A stretch of 64,000 nucleotides of DNA from Saccharothrix sp. ALI-22-I (GCF_001984175.1 NZ_MTQP01000050.1:88342-152341); one strand, 5' to 3'; shown: positions 43,537 to 52,318, numbered from the stretch's first letter. A program made the numbers and translations. The notes: generated from the sequence alone by a model not told the origin.

Positions 43537-44733
43537 GTGTCGCGGTCGGGACCACTGCTGCTCCTCGGCGGGCGTGCCGCCGACCTGTTCGGAGCCCGCC
43601 GACTCCTCCTCGCCGGTCTCCTGCTGTTCGCGGCGGCATCGCTGACCGCGGGACTGGCCACCTCCGCGCCGATGCTGCTCACCGGTCGGGTCGCGCAGGG
43701 CATGGCCGCCGCCATGCTGTCGCCGGCGGCACTGTCGCTCATCGTCACGATCTTCGACGGCGACGAACGCAACCGGGCGCTCGGCATCTGGGCCGCGCTG
43801 GGCGGCAGCGGCGCCGCACTCGGCGTCCTGCTCGGCGGGCTGCTCACCGCCGGACCGGGCTGGGCGTGGATCTTCTACATCAACGTCCCGATCGGACTCG
43901 TGCTGCTCTTCACGCTCCGCTCCTACCTGCCGACCCAGCCGGTACCCGCAACCGGCGCACGCCTCGACGTTCCCGGCGCGGCCCTGGTGACCACGGCGAC
44001 CGCAACCCTGATCTACGCGTTGATCAGGGCGGGAGACCACGGCTGGGCCACGCTGACCACCGCCGTGCTGCTGGTCGTGTCGGCGGTCCTCTACACCGCC
44101 TTCGTGGCGCGTCAGCGCCTGGCCGCGAGCCCGCTCATGAACGTAGGACTGCTGATCCGCAGGCCCGTGGCAGCCGGCACCCTGCTGATCGTCGTCGCCA
44201 CCGCACTGATGATCATGATGTTCTTCCTGGGCACGTTCGCCCTGCAGGAGTACCACGGCTACAACGCACTGACCACCGGCCTGCTCTTCCTGCCCATCGC
44301 GCTGTCCACCATGCTCGGCGCCAACGTGACCGGTCACGTCATCGGCCGCGCGGGGGCCCGGACCCTGGCCGTGGCCGGGCTGGTCGCCGCTGCCGCCGGT
44401 CTGGCCGTCCCGGCGCTCTGGAACGGGGCCGCGGCCATGGTCGTCGGCATGGCGGTCGCGGCTGCTGGCACCGGGGCGCTGTTCGTGGTGGCGTCGGCGA
44501 CCGCACTGGGGCAGGTGGCGCCGCACGAAGCCGGCCTCGCCTCGGGGATCGTCAGCACCTTCCACGAGTTCGGCGCCTCACTCGGCGCGGCGGTCGCGTC
44601 CAGCATCGCCGCCGTCAGCATCGCCGGCGCTGGCGCCGAGGGGTTCACCCGCGGCTTCACCACCGGCGCGATCATCGCGATCGTGGCCGCCCTCGCCGCG
44701 TTCGCCATCACACCGGGCTCCCGATCCAGGTAA
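43537..44733 (+). CDS. MFS transporter, DHA2 family, lacking its N-terminal helix
   Basis: 398 aa from GTG 43537. It begins at motif A (PLLLLGGRAADLFGARRLLL) where relatives have about 60 more residues containing the first helix and D1 region. The rest is intact (GGSGAALGVLLGGLLTAGPG, WAWIFYINVPIG, GLASGIVSTFHEFGASLGAA). The missing piece would lie exactly where the MarR operators now are, so a 5' deletion is likely and the transporter may be dead. Confidence 0.75.
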   Translation: MSRSGPLLLLGGRAADLFGARRLLLAGLLLFAAASLTAGLATSAPMLLTGRVAQGMAAAMLSPAALSLIVTIFDGDERNRALGIWAALGGSGAALGVLLGGLLTAGPGWAWIFYINVPIGLVLLFTLRSYLPTQPVPATGARLDVPGAALVTTATATLIYALIRAGDHGWATLTTAVLLVVSAVLYTAFVARQRLAASPLMNVGLLIRRPVAAGTLLIVVATALMIMMFFLGTFALQEYHGYNALTTGLLFLPIALSTMLGANVTGHVIGRAGARTLAVAGLVAAAAGLAVPALWNGAAAMVVGMAVAAAGTGALFVVASATALGQVAPHEAGLASGIVSTFHEFGASLGAAVASSIAAVSIAGAGAEGFTRGFTTGAIIAIVAALAAFAITPGSRSR

Positions 44734-44856
44734 ACCGACAGGCGGACGGGCCTCGGCCCGCACGCGCTTCACGGTCACGGAATACCCCTGGTGCTGTTCA
44801 CAACCATCGGCGTCGCCCACCGGGCACGCCACTGTCCTGATTGGATCTCCAACCCC

Positions 44857-45915
44857 ATGCCCGTCCAGCGTTCACTGTTCCTGCACTCCGATCTGCGCCG
44901 CCGTCCGCAGGAGATGCTGCGACGGATGTCGGAGATGATCGATCCGGACACGCCCGCACACGGACCGGACGGCCCGGTGGCCGTCCTGGAACGGCGGATG
45001 GCGTCGTTGCTGGACAAGCAGGCCGCGGTGTTCTTCCCGTCCGGCACGATGGCGCAGCAGGTCGCACTGCGCATCCACGCGGACCGGCGTGGCCGCCGGG
45101 CTTTCGCCGCCCACCCGCAGAGCCACCTGGAGGTCTGGGAACACCGCGGGTACAGCGTCGTGCACGGACTACGCTGCCATCCCACCGGCGACCGGCACCG
45201 GCTCATGACCCTGGCCGACCTGACCGCCATCGGCGAGCCGCTCGCGGCAGTGGTCTGGGAGCTGCCGCAGCGCGACATCGGTGGCCTGCTCCCCGAATGG
45301 GACGACCTGGTCGCGCAGACGTCGGCGATGCGCGAGCGCGGTGCCGCGATCCACCTCGACGGAGCCCGGCTCTGGGAAGCACAGACCTACTACGCGAGGC
45401 CGTTCCCCGACATCACCGCGTTGTTCGACACCGCGTACGTGTCGCTCTACAAAGCCCTCCAGGGCACCGGTGGTGCAGTCCTGGCCACCGACGCCGACTT
45501 CGCCGCCGAGGCGCGAGTGTGGCGACGCCGGCTCGGCGGGGACGTCTACGACGCCTGGCCGCTGGCCCTCGTCGCCCTGCACGGTCTGGACACCCTGCTG
45601 CCCCGGTTGCCGAGCCATCGCGATCACGCGATCGCGATCGCGGCGGCCATCAACGCCGACGGCGCCGCCCGAACAGTCCCGAACCCACCCCAAACCCCGC
45701 TGTTCCACATCCACCTCCCGATCGGACCAGCCGCCGCCGAACGAGCAGCCGCGACCGTGCTCGCCGCCACCGGCGTCGAACTGCTCGGCCGGGTACGGAC
45801 CGCGCCAGACCCAGACCGGTGCTCCTTCGAGATCACCGTCGGCGAAAACGCCATGGCGTTCACCCCCGCCGACGTCGTCGAACTGATCCACGACCTGCTC
45901 CGGCACAGTGGATGA
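44857..45915 (+). CDS. Threonine aldolase/beta-eliminating lyase-family PLP enzyme
   Basis: 352 aa from ATG 44857 (GTG 44791 would add 22 residues). Fold-type I PLP enzyme: VFFPSGTMAQQVALRIHADR, cofactor Asp in IHLDGARLWEAQ, and PLP-Lys in YVSLYKALQGTGGAVLA. The family cleaves L-threonine or related beta-hydroxy amino acids to glycine and an aldehyde. Neighbours give no pathway. 45916-46074 holds no recognisable gene. Confidence 0.9.
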   Translation: MPVQRSLFLHSDLRRRPQEMLRRMSEMIDPDTPAHGPDGPVAVLERRMASLLDKQAAVFFPSGTMAQQVALRIHADRRGRRAFAAHPQSHLEVWEHRGYSVVHGLRCHPTGDRHRLMTLADLTAIGEPLAAVVWELPQRDIGGLLPEWDDLVAQTSAMRERGAAIHLDGARLWEAQTYYARPFPDITALFDTAYVSLYKALQGTGGAVLATDADFAAEARVWRRRLGGDVYDAWPLALVALHGLDTLLPRLPSHRDHAIAIAAAINADGAARTVPNPPQTPLFHIHLPIGPAAAERAAATVLAATGVELLGRVRTAPDPDRCSFEITVGENAMAFTPADVVELIHDLLRHSG

Positions 45916-46074
45916 GGCCCGATGGCCGAGCGCGCCGGCCCATGCATCATCCGCGGCGTCGACGGACTGGCCGCCCGTCGACGCCGTCGCAGGGCACGCG
46001 CCGCTGCTGCTGTCGGAACTCAACGGATGAACTCGTCACCTGCGAATCCGTACCCTCCACCAGGGCCCAAAGGC

Positions 46075-46183
46075 CCTGCACCGTCCGCGATTACGAGCGG
46101 CTACTCAACTCGACGCCACGATGATCCATTGGCCAGATCACATCGTCATGACCCGCCGCATCGAGCGGCGCCAACACGCCTGA
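46075..46183 (+). mobile_element. Remnant of an IS5-type transposase C-terminus
   Basis: VRDYERL in one frame continues after a one-base shift as TQLDATMIHWPDHIVMTRRI and stops at 46181-46183. This matches the tail of IS5-like transposases (R-D-Y-E-R-x then M-x-x-W-x-x-I-x-x-M-T-R-R). Only about 35 codons remain; no terminal repeats were found. Confidence 0.55.
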
Positions 46184-46193
46184 ACCCCTTATT

Positions 46194-46322
46194 TGCCCGC
46201 CGCTGACCGCGCCGGCGAATGCCGAGAACGCACCCAACGGCGTCTAGCGGGTGGGCACGGGGTTCCCGAACACCTCGTTCGGGGCCAACCACTACTGGGT
46301 CGACGTCGTGCTCACCCGGTAA
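46194..46322 (+). pseudogene. 3' fragment of a DUF4082-domain gene with nonsense mutation
   Basis: In one frame: P-P-L-T-A-P-A-N-A-E-N-A-P-N-G-V, then TAG (46245-46247), then RVGTGFPNTSFGANHYWVDV and V-L-T-R stop. The family has Tyr where the TAG is, so TAC became TAG. The upstream bulk of the gene is absent. DUF4082 proteins are large secreted beta proteins in actinomycetes. Confidence 0.65.
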
Positions 46323-46326
46323 CCGA

Positions 46327-47280
46327 TCACATCGGCAGCAGCGGACAGGAGATCGCGGCCGTGGCGACCAGCAGGCCCAGTCCGGCCAGACCGGGCAGGC
46401 TGGCCGCCACGACCGCAGCCGTCACCAGCGCGCCTACGCGGCGTACGAGAGGGATCCGGTGCGTGCGCGCCAGCCGGTCGAGTCGCAGTGCGACATCGTG
46501 ATCGGCTGCCGCCAGTGCCCCGGCCGGTGCGCCGGCGGAACCGATGCGGAGCAACGCGTCGCGCACGGTGTCCGCGCCGTGCCGTGCGGCGGCTCTGCGG
46601 TCGGCGTCCATCTCGGCGAGGACCCGGATCGCGTCCGGCGCTTGGCGGGTCAACGGCACGAACGGCATCGCCCAAGCCAGGGCTTCGGCGAGTCCGACGA
46701 GCATGTGGTGACGTCCGTGGATGTGCGCGCGCTCGTGTTCGAGCACGGCGTCCAGTTCGGCGTCGGACAGCCGGTCGGCCAGCCCGCGGCTCGCCACGAT
46801 GAACGGCGGCGTGCCCGCGGCGCTGTAGGCCAGCGGCTGCTCGTGGTCGAGCCACAGCACCGGGATCGGCCCCGGCTGCTCCCGTGCGGCGATCCGCAGC
46901 AGGTCCAGTTGTCTGCGATGCGTACGTCGGGACGCGCGACGTCGTCGGACCGCGCCGACGCCCACCCTGGCTGCGACGGCCAGCAGCACGGTGGTGCCGA
47001 GCAGGCCCACCAGGTCGTCCAGACGGGGCATGCTGCCGTGGGACACGGCGGTCCAGCAGCCGTGCAGCCACCCCAGCACCCACCGGGCCGGGCCGTGTCC
47101 CGGGAGCAGCACCATCACCACGCCCGCCGCCGCGGTCGCGGCCACGCCGAGGCAGGTCAGGAACCACCAGGCAATGGCCAGCGCCGGGTCGACCCGGCTC
47201 GTGGTCAGGGCGCGCAGACGGCGTGGGGCCGCCCAGCCGACGACCAGGGCGCCCAGTACGAGCGCGAATGCGAAGATCAT
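46327..47280 (-). CDS. M56-family membrane metalloprotease (BlaR1-like), copy 2
   Basis: 317 aa overlapping the blaI-2 stop. Zinc motif VLEHERAHIHGRHHMLVGLA and acidic partner region (IRVLAEMDADRRAAARHGAD), with membrane helices at both ends. It closely resembles copy 1 at 37631-38563 in length and motif layout, and also lacks a penicillin-binding domain. Probably an inducer-responsive protease for BlaI-2. Confidence 0.9.
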   Translation of the reverse strand: MIFAFALVLGALVVGWAAPRRLRALTTSRVDPALAIAWWFLTCLGVAATAAAGVVMVLLPGHGPARWVLGWLHGCWTAVSHGSMPRLDDLVGLLGTTVLLAVAARVGVGAVRRRRASRRTHRRQLDLLRIAAREQPGPIPVLWLDHEQPLAYSAAGTPPFIVASRGLADRLSDAELDAVLEHERAHIHGRHHMLVGLAEALAWAMPFVPLTRQAPDAIRVLAEMDADRRAAARHGADTVRDALLRIGSAGAPAGALAAADHDVALRLDRLARTHRIPLVRRVGALVTAAVVAASLPGLAGLGLLVATAAISCPLLPM

Positions 47281-47630
47281 GGTTCTCCGTCGAGGGCTTT
47301 GCGCAGCACCTCGGATTCACGTGCGGACACCGACCGGGCGAAGTGCATCAGGACCGCCTCCGGATCGCCCGCCTCGTCCAGCAGCTCCCGCAACGCCTTG
47401 GCCTCGGCTTCGTCCCGGCTCATCGCCGCCTGGTATCGGTAGGACCGGCTCTCCATGTGGCGGACCACCCAGCCCTTGCGGTGCAGGTTGTCCAACACGG
47501 TCATGACCGTGGTGTACGCGAGCGTGCGTTCCTTGGTGATCGCTTCGAGCACGTCGCGGACCCGCTGCGCCTCGGACGTGTTCCACAGCACGTCCATGAC
47601 CGCGGTTTCCAACTCGCCGAGCCCTCGCAT
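47277..47630 (-). CDS. BlaI/MecI/CopY-family repressor, copy 2
   Basis: 117 aa from ATG 47628-47630, with AGGAGG four bases before. Recognition helix TLAYTTVMTVLDNLHRKGWV is almost identical to copy 1 (A-Y-T-T-V-x-T-V-L-D-N-L-H-R-K-G-W-V), so both repressors should read the same operator. The dyad at 47636-47654 overlaps its ribosome site. Confidence 0.93.
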   Translation of the reverse strand: MRGLGELETAVMDVLWNTSEAQRVRDVLEAITKERTLAYTTVMTVLDNLHRKGWVVRHMESRSYRYQAAMSRDEAEAKALRELLDEAGDPEAVLMHFARSVSARESEVLRKALDGEP

Positions 47631-47669
47631 CACGCCTCCTATCGAGGATAGTAAGCGTGATGCGAGGGC
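47621..47669. promoter_or_regulatory. BlaI-type dyad within a 15-bp inverted repeat
   Basis: Operator CTCCTA-TCGAGGA-TAGTAA at 47636-47654. It is bracketed by perfect 15-bp arms GCCCTCGCATCACGC (47621-47635) and GCGTGATGCGAGGGC (47655-47669), the left arm being the first codons of blaI-2. Transcribed leftwards, this would hide the ribosome site in a hairpin loop. Confidence 0.65.
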
Positions 47670-47687
47670 AGCGGTACTCGATCGGCG

Positions 47688-48317
47688 TCAGCCACCGGCC
47701 CCCAGGAGGCCCTGCATCTCGGTGATCTCGGCCGCCTGCGAGTCGATGATCTGCTGGGCGAGCTTCTTGGCGTCGGCGTTGGAGCCCTGCTGGAGTTCGG
47801 TCTGGGCCATCTCGATCGCGCCCTGGTGGTGCTTGATCATCATCTCCAGGAACATCTTGTCGAAGTCGGCGTCCTTGGCCTGCTTCAACATGTCCATTTC
47901 CTCGGTGCCCATGCCGGGCATCGCCGTGCCGTGATCCATGCCCGGCATGCCGGCAGGCGCCTCGGCGCCCCAGGCCTTGAGCCAGTCGGTCATCGTCTTG
48001 ATCTCCGGGTCCTGCGCCTTCTCGATGCGCGACGCGAGGTCGAGCACCTTGGCGTTGGAGGTCCGTCCCTCGGCGAGCTTGGACATCTCCAGCGCGCCCT
48101 GGTGGTGCGGGATCATCCCCTGCGCGAACGTGATGTCCGCGTCGTTGTGCTCGCCCGACGACGCGGCGGCGGCTGAGCTGGTGGGGGTCGTGGTCCAGGT
48201 CATGCTGTCCATGTCGTGGCCGCCGGAGCCGGAGTCGGAGTCGCTGCCGCACCCGGCGAGCACGAGTCCGGAGGTCAGGACGGCAAGCGCCGTCCCGGCC
48301 AGGTTCTTCCTGGTCAT
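47688..48317 (-). CDS. DUF305 lipoprotein
   Basis: 209 aa, ATG 48315-48317. Lipobox LVLAGC, then two DUF305 half-repeats: FAQGMIPHHQGALEMSKLAE and FLEMMIKHHQGAIEMAQTEL. Each has the M-x-x-H-H-x-x-A motif; H-D-M-D-S-M and MPGMDHGTAMPGMG add Met/His sites. DUF305 proteins are ferritin-like and occur in copper resistance clusters. It lies just upstream of blaI-2 on the same strand. Confidence 0.92.
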   Translation of the reverse strand: MTRKNLAGTALAVLTSGLVLAGCGSDSDSGSGGHDMDSMTWTTTPTSSAAAASSGEHNDADITFAQGMIPHHQGALEMSKLAEGRTSNAKVLDLASRIEKAQDPEIKTMTDWLKAWGAEAPAGMPGMDHGTAMPGMGTEEMDMLKQAKDADFDKMFLEMMIKHHQGAIEMAQTELQQGSNADAKKLAQQIIDSQAAEITEMQGLLGAGG

Positions 48318-48396
48318 GAGGTCCTCTGCGGTGTTGAAATCCAGTCGGTTGCACGGCGTCGCGTCGGCGTCCACGAAGGACGTCACGCGCCGCCTG

Positions 48397-48822
48397 TCAC
48401 AGCCGCAGGACGCAGAGGTTGGCCAATAGCGCTGGTGCGCCACTCGGTCTCGGGGGAGGGGAACGCGGCCGTGCCGCTCGCGCCGGCAGCGAGCTGAACC
48501 GTTCCGTGATTGCTCGACCACGCACAGCGAAAAGGGTCAGCGCCAGACCGACCGCAGCGGCCAGGATCGCCAGGCACAGGTGCAGCATGTCGTGCTGCTC
48601 GCTGGGGGCCGGAGCGCGCTCTTCGGACGCGCCGTGCGCGCAGCAGTCGACCACGGTGGCGACTGCCGAGGCGGCCGTCGGGTGTGCGGCCGGCTCCTGC
48701 GTGCCGAGGTGGTGCATGCCGACCACGGCGAACGCGACAGCCCACACCAAGGCCCACTGCGAGACTCGGATGCGGGCGCGATAGAGCACGACATCACGAT
48801 ACACAAACCATCTGCGTGGCAT
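48397..48822 (-). CDS. DUF6153-like membrane protein
   Basis: 141 aa from ATG 48820-48822 (AAAGG nine bases upstream). First helix (ALVWAVAFAVVGMHHLG) and a second (HLCLAILAAAVGLALTLF) flank an outer loop with C-C-A-H-G and SEQHDMLHLC. The C-terminus is Pro/Arg-rich and hydrophilic. The Cys/His/Met loop and the DUF305 neighbour suggest metal handling. DUF6153 is a tentative match from memory. Confidence 0.7.
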   Translation of the reverse strand: MPRRWFVYRDVVLYRARIRVSQWALVWAVAFAVVGMHHLGTQEPAAHPTAASAVATVVDCCAHGASEERAPAPSEQHDMLHLCLAILAAAVGLALTLFAVRGRAITERFSSLPARAARPRSPPPRPSGAPALLANLCVLRL

Positions 48823-48948
48823 CGGCAGGGCCTTTATTTCACCCTGACGAGGCATGTCGTGAATCGCACTTGAACCGAAGGGGGTGTCGTTTCCGTAGCG
48901 GAATTGAATTCGCTTCCCGGGTTTGTCGGTGACGCGGGGTCGGCGGGG

Positions 48949-49085
48949 TCAGGCGGGGGTGTTGGGCGGGGTCAGTCCCAGGTCGCAGGCGAGGATCACG
49001 GCCTGGATCCGGTCCCTGGCTTCGATCTTCGCCAGGACTCGTCCGACGTGTGTCTTCACCGTGAGCGAGCGGATCCTGGGGTCGT
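48949..49085 (-). pseudogene. Remnant of a NarL/LuxR-type response regulator (C-terminus)
   Basis: About 42 codons matching the recognition helix and tail of NarL regulators (RIRSLTVKTHVGRVLAKIEA, R-D-R-I-Q-A-V-I-L-A). The receiver domain and first HTH helices are missing; upstream is unrelated sequence. Non-functional. Confidence 0.65.
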
Positions 49086-49178
49086 CGTCGGCTGTCCGTT
49101 CGTGGGCGGGCACTGGCAGTTGGTGGGCGTAGGAGTCCAGGAGGCGACGGGTCAGCGGTTTCTTCCCGTACCGCTTCG

Positions 49179-49618
49179 TCAGCTGACGCGGTTCACTCCG
49201 CCCACGGCCGGTGCCGTGCCGGGGACCACCGTCCACTTCTTGCCGCCCTGCGCGGTGAACTCCCCGCCGGGAGGGAGTTCGGCCGAGGCGGTGGCCGCGT
49301 CGAACAGCGCCGGATCGGGATTGGGCGCCGGGGGAGTGCGGCCGGGGAGGCATGGCCGCCGTCCTCGTGGGCATCGGCAGTGGCCGGTGCCGCGACCTGG
49401 ACCGGTGGGGGAGGTGATGTGATGGTCTCGCGCACCACGACGACGGTCAGTCCGGCGAGGAGCAGCACGCTCACCGCCGCCGCGACCTGGCTGCAGGCCG
49501 ACCGTCTGCGCGGCGTGGCTGCCCTGCGGCCGTCTGCGGGACGGGGGCGCGCGACGAGTGGCTGGTCGGAGCGCCGCCTCGGGTCCGATTCGGCGCGTTC
49601 GCGGAGTTGCGGTTTCAT
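49179..49618 (-). pseudogene. Frameshifted secreted protein fragment (DUF3152-like)
   Basis: ATG 49616-49618. Basic N-terminus, one helix (VAAAVSVLLLAGLTVVVV) and a Pro-rich stretch; then a frame change near 49340 leads to ALFDAATASAELPPGGEFTA and QGGKKWTVVPGTAPAVGG. The last part resembles the start of the secreted DUF3152 domain, after which the sequence breaks off. Family call tentative. Confidence 0.4.
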
Positions 49619-49640
49619 CACGACCAGGATCGCACATCGT

Positions 49641-49659
49641 CTACGATGGCTAATAGTAT
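49641..49659. promoter_or_regulatory. BlaI-type dyad
   Basis: CTACGA-N7-TAGTAT, each arm one base from consensus. It lies between the fragment starting leftwards at 49618 and the TVP38 remnant starting at 49681, so it could have served either. Confidence 0.55.
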
Positions 49660-49680
49660 GTCGCTCGCGGCGGTGGAGTT

Positions 49681-50040
49681 GTGCACGAGAGCGGTTCAGG
49701 GAGCACGGTGCGGCACTGGCGAGTGATCGGCCTGGCCGTCGTGGTCCTGGTGCTCATCGTCGTGACGGCGCTTGCCGACCTGCCGGACCCGAACAGCTCC
49801 GCGGCTGGGTCGGCGGCAACGGACTGTGGGCTCTGCTCGTGTTCTGCCTGCTGTGCGCGGTGGGAACGGCGGCGTTCTTCCCGAAACCGGTGCTGGCCGC
49901 GGCGTCCGGCCTGCTGTTCGGCATCCTGCCCGGACTGGCGATCGCAGTGGTCGGCTTCACGGCCGGGGCGCTGATCGCCTTCTACATCGCTCGCCTGGTG
50001 GGGCGGCCGTCGGTCGCGCGCCGGCTGGGTCACCCCCAGA
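49681..50040 (+). pseudogene. TVP38/DedA-type membrane protein, frameshifted and truncated
   Basis: GTG 49681 frame gives a first helix (WRVIGLAVVVLVLIVVTALA). After a shift near 49795 a second frame gives RGWVGGNGLWALLVFCLLCA, F-F-P-K-P-V-L-A-A-A-S-G and AGALIAFYIARLVGRPSVAR, typical TVP38/TMEM64 order. The sequence ends soon after (about 50035), losing the second half of the SNARE-associated domain. Confidence 0.65.
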
Positions 50041-50091
50041 ACAAGATCACACCATGCACACGTCCCGTCATACCGCCTAACAAAGCCCTGT

Positions 50092-50832
50092 CTAGGTGCT
50101 AGCCGCGCGGGTGCCCGGCTCTCGGGCTCGGCGGCTGAGGACGAGCAGGCCGACGCCGAAGACGAGGACGACGAGCTGGAGGGCGACGCCTACGGCGTCT
50201 TGGAAGCCGCTTTCCAAACCTTCGTAGCCGATGGAGAACCCTATGGCGAGGGAGAGCAGGCCGCCGACCGCCAGGAGCACGCCGAGCCAGTTCGGAACGA
50301 GGCGGCTCACGACAACCGCAGCGCCCAGGAGCAGGAAGGTCACGCCGAGCAGGACCCGGAAGTAGCCCTGGAGGCCCCACTCGATCCACCGGGTGGTTTC
50401 GGCATCGGCAAAGCGGGTTGCCTTCTCGGGCCCCGACGCGGCGGCCCAAGCGTCTACCGCCTGCTTGAGCGTGACGCCATCCACCGCTTGGAGAACGGCC
50501 CAGACCGCGCCGCTCGCGACGATTGCGCCTGCGGCTAGCAGCGCGAGGTAGGGCGTCTCGCGTCGCAGGGCGCCGCAGAGCACGAGCAATCCGGCAAAGG
50601 CCACGAGCACGAGTATGAATTCTGCAAGGTGAGTGGCAACCCAGGCGCGACTCGCCGCGTACTCGGTGAAGATCGCCTCGTGATTGTCTTCCTCTCCGGT
50701 CGGGTGCAAGAGCATTCTCTGGATCGCGTTCACCACGAAGCCCCCAAGCAGTAGTGCGCCGCTGAGGGCCAGCGTACGTCGGTCTGCCGAAGGTTCGTTC
50801 GCGCGAGGTTCTTCACGATGACTAACGCTCAT
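50092..50832 (-). CDS. Seven-helix hypothetical membrane protein
   Basis: 246 aa, ATG 50830-50832. Predicted helices include LALSGALLLGGFVVNAIQRM, FILVLVAFAGLLVLCGALRR, GVTFLLLGAAVVVSRLVPNW and a last VALQLVVLVFGVGLLVL. The spacing resembles DUF4386-type proteins but no signature is clear. Its codon use is somewhat less GC-extreme than its neighbours, consistent with recent arrival. It converges on the TVP38 remnant. Confidence 0.75.
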   Translation of the reverse strand: MSVSHREEPRANEPSADRRTLALSGALLLGGFVVNAIQRMLLHPTGEEDNHEAIFTEYAASRAWVATHLAEFILVLVAFAGLLVLCGALRRETPYLALLAAGAIVASGAVWAVLQAVDGVTLKQAVDAWAAASGPEKATRFADAETTRWIEWGLQGYFRVLLGVTFLLLGAAVVVSRLVPNWLGVLLAVGGLLSLAIGFSIGYEGLESGFQDAVGVALQLVVLVFGVGLLVLSRRAREPGTRAAST

Positions 50833-51590
50833 CGCCGCAATCCTTTCGCTGCAGCGGCCCGTTTTGGCCTTCTCAACCCTGGTGTGACACCCGGGTGCGC
50901 ACCGGGGCGCCCCGAGTGATCGGGGTCGCCGCCCTCCGCCCGCGATTGCAGTGGTAGCAGGATACTGCTGCAGGCGAGCCGAAGCAGGCCGCGCACATGC
51001 GCCCCGGCTCGCCGCCTCGGCTCGACCGCGCGAACTGGCCCGCGGCCCGTTCCCGCCAGGACAACACCGCCACCCACCCCGCCCAGCTCCACGACCCGGC
51101 GATCATCGCCGCCGACGGGGCTCCTGATCCACGTAGTCGGCTGCCTCGCTGTGGGCGTCGGCCAAGTGCTCGGCCGCTGAGCTGGAGCAACGTCACCCTC
51201 CGGGAAATGCCTCACGCACTGGGCACCGCCGGGCCCGGCCCACGCGCGTGCTCGGGGCCGGCTGTCTTGTCCGGGTTGAGCGCGAGCAACAGTGCAAGGA
51301 GGTCTTGTCCGGCGAGAATCCGTACGCGTTGATGACCGCCTCCTCGAGATCGGCGTGGAAGTCGCGTAGTCGGCTCCTCCCAGGTTGACGCGTACTGTCG
51401 TACTGACGCGCCAGGGACATGCCCACCGCCAATTTTCTCTCGCGGAGCTGAAATATTTCTCTGACTATGCGCTGAATCTGGTACCTGCTCCGCCCCGGTG
51501 ATTGAGGTCAAAGGAACGAGTCAAAGACTGTACTGGGTTCGTGGTGAAGCCGAGTTTCAAAGGTTGAACACCTGGCCGCGAACCACATTC
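50833..51590. other. Intergenic stretch without a recognisable intact gene
   Basis: No frame has a convincing start, length and protein character. A leftward segment at about 51225-51400 (LRDFHADLEEAVINAYGFSP then, after a shift, LLALLLALNPDKTAG) resembles the end of class I DNA methyltransferases of restriction systems and may be a remnant. The rest I cannot interpret. Confidence 0.35.
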
Positions 51591-51965
51591 GATGAAGGCT
51601 CGACTGGGGCACTCCGGGAGAGTGATTGCCTGGAAAGGCGGCGAGGAACGCTCGGTGTCGCGTATCCCACGGTGTGTGCGACCCGGGAGACGGGTTGGCC
51701 TTCGGCGAGGAGCAGCAGGCCGCCCGCAGCCGCATGTGGGTGCGCCAGCGATCGAAGCTCATGCCCGTGTGGTGGGCGAACGCGGCACGTCGATGGGTGC
51801 GACCGGCAACGGGCGCAGCAGGTCCAGCACGACCGCCTCGGCCCGCAGTCGTGCGTCGTCGGCGAGGTCGTCTCGGCCGAGGTAGGTGATCAGGTGAGCC
51901 AGCAGCCTGTCGACCGCGACCGGCGTGGGCTCTGTCCAGTTCAGACTGCACCGGTCCGGTTCGAG
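51590..51965 (-). pseudogene. AraC-family regulator remnant
   Basis: Pieces in several leftward frames follow the AraC order: VAVDRLLAHLITYLGRDDLA, AEAVVLDLLRPLPVAP and I-D-V-P-R-S-P; then TGMSFDRWRTHMRLRAAC; then AFLAAF near the end. At least two frameshifts and a missing first HTH show it is dead. A cupin-AraC regulator is the likely ancestor. Confidence 0.6.
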
Positions 51966-51976
51966 GTAGAGACTGC

Positions 51977-52318
51977 GTGCTGTTCGCCGCCGGTATGAGC
52001 CTGCTGGACACGATCGACGGGTGTTTCATGAACTTCGCGTACGGCTGGGCGTTCGCGCACCCGGTGCGCAAGGTCTTCTACAACATCACGGTGACCGGGC
52101 TGTCGGTGGCGGTGGCACTGGTGATCGGTGTGATCGAGTTGCTCGGCCTGCTGGCGGAGAAGCTGGACGTGCGTTCGGGGCCGCTGGCGTGGTCGGCTGG
52201 GGTGGACCTGAACTACGTGGGATACGGGATCGTCGTGCTGTTCGTGGTGACCTGGGTGGTCGCGCTCGGGGTGTACCGGTTCGCCCGGATCGAACAGCGC
52301 TGGACGCACAAGCGCTGA
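51977..52318 (+). pseudogene. NiCoT nickel/cobalt transporter, C-terminal fragment
   Basis: 113 codons in one open frame. FAAGMSLLDTIDGCFMNFAY, GWAFAHPVRKVFYNITVTGL and SVAVALVIGVIELLGLLAEK match the last third of HoxN/NixA permeases; the signature H-x-x-x-x-D-H helix and first four helices are absent. Full proteins have about 340-370 residues. The left edge abuts the AraC remnant. Confidence 0.75.

Noticed and set aside
44747..44760. Hairpin CGGGCC-TC-GGCCCG as terminator of the MFS gene
   Set aside because: Six-base stem with a two-base loop and no T-tract; too weak to list.
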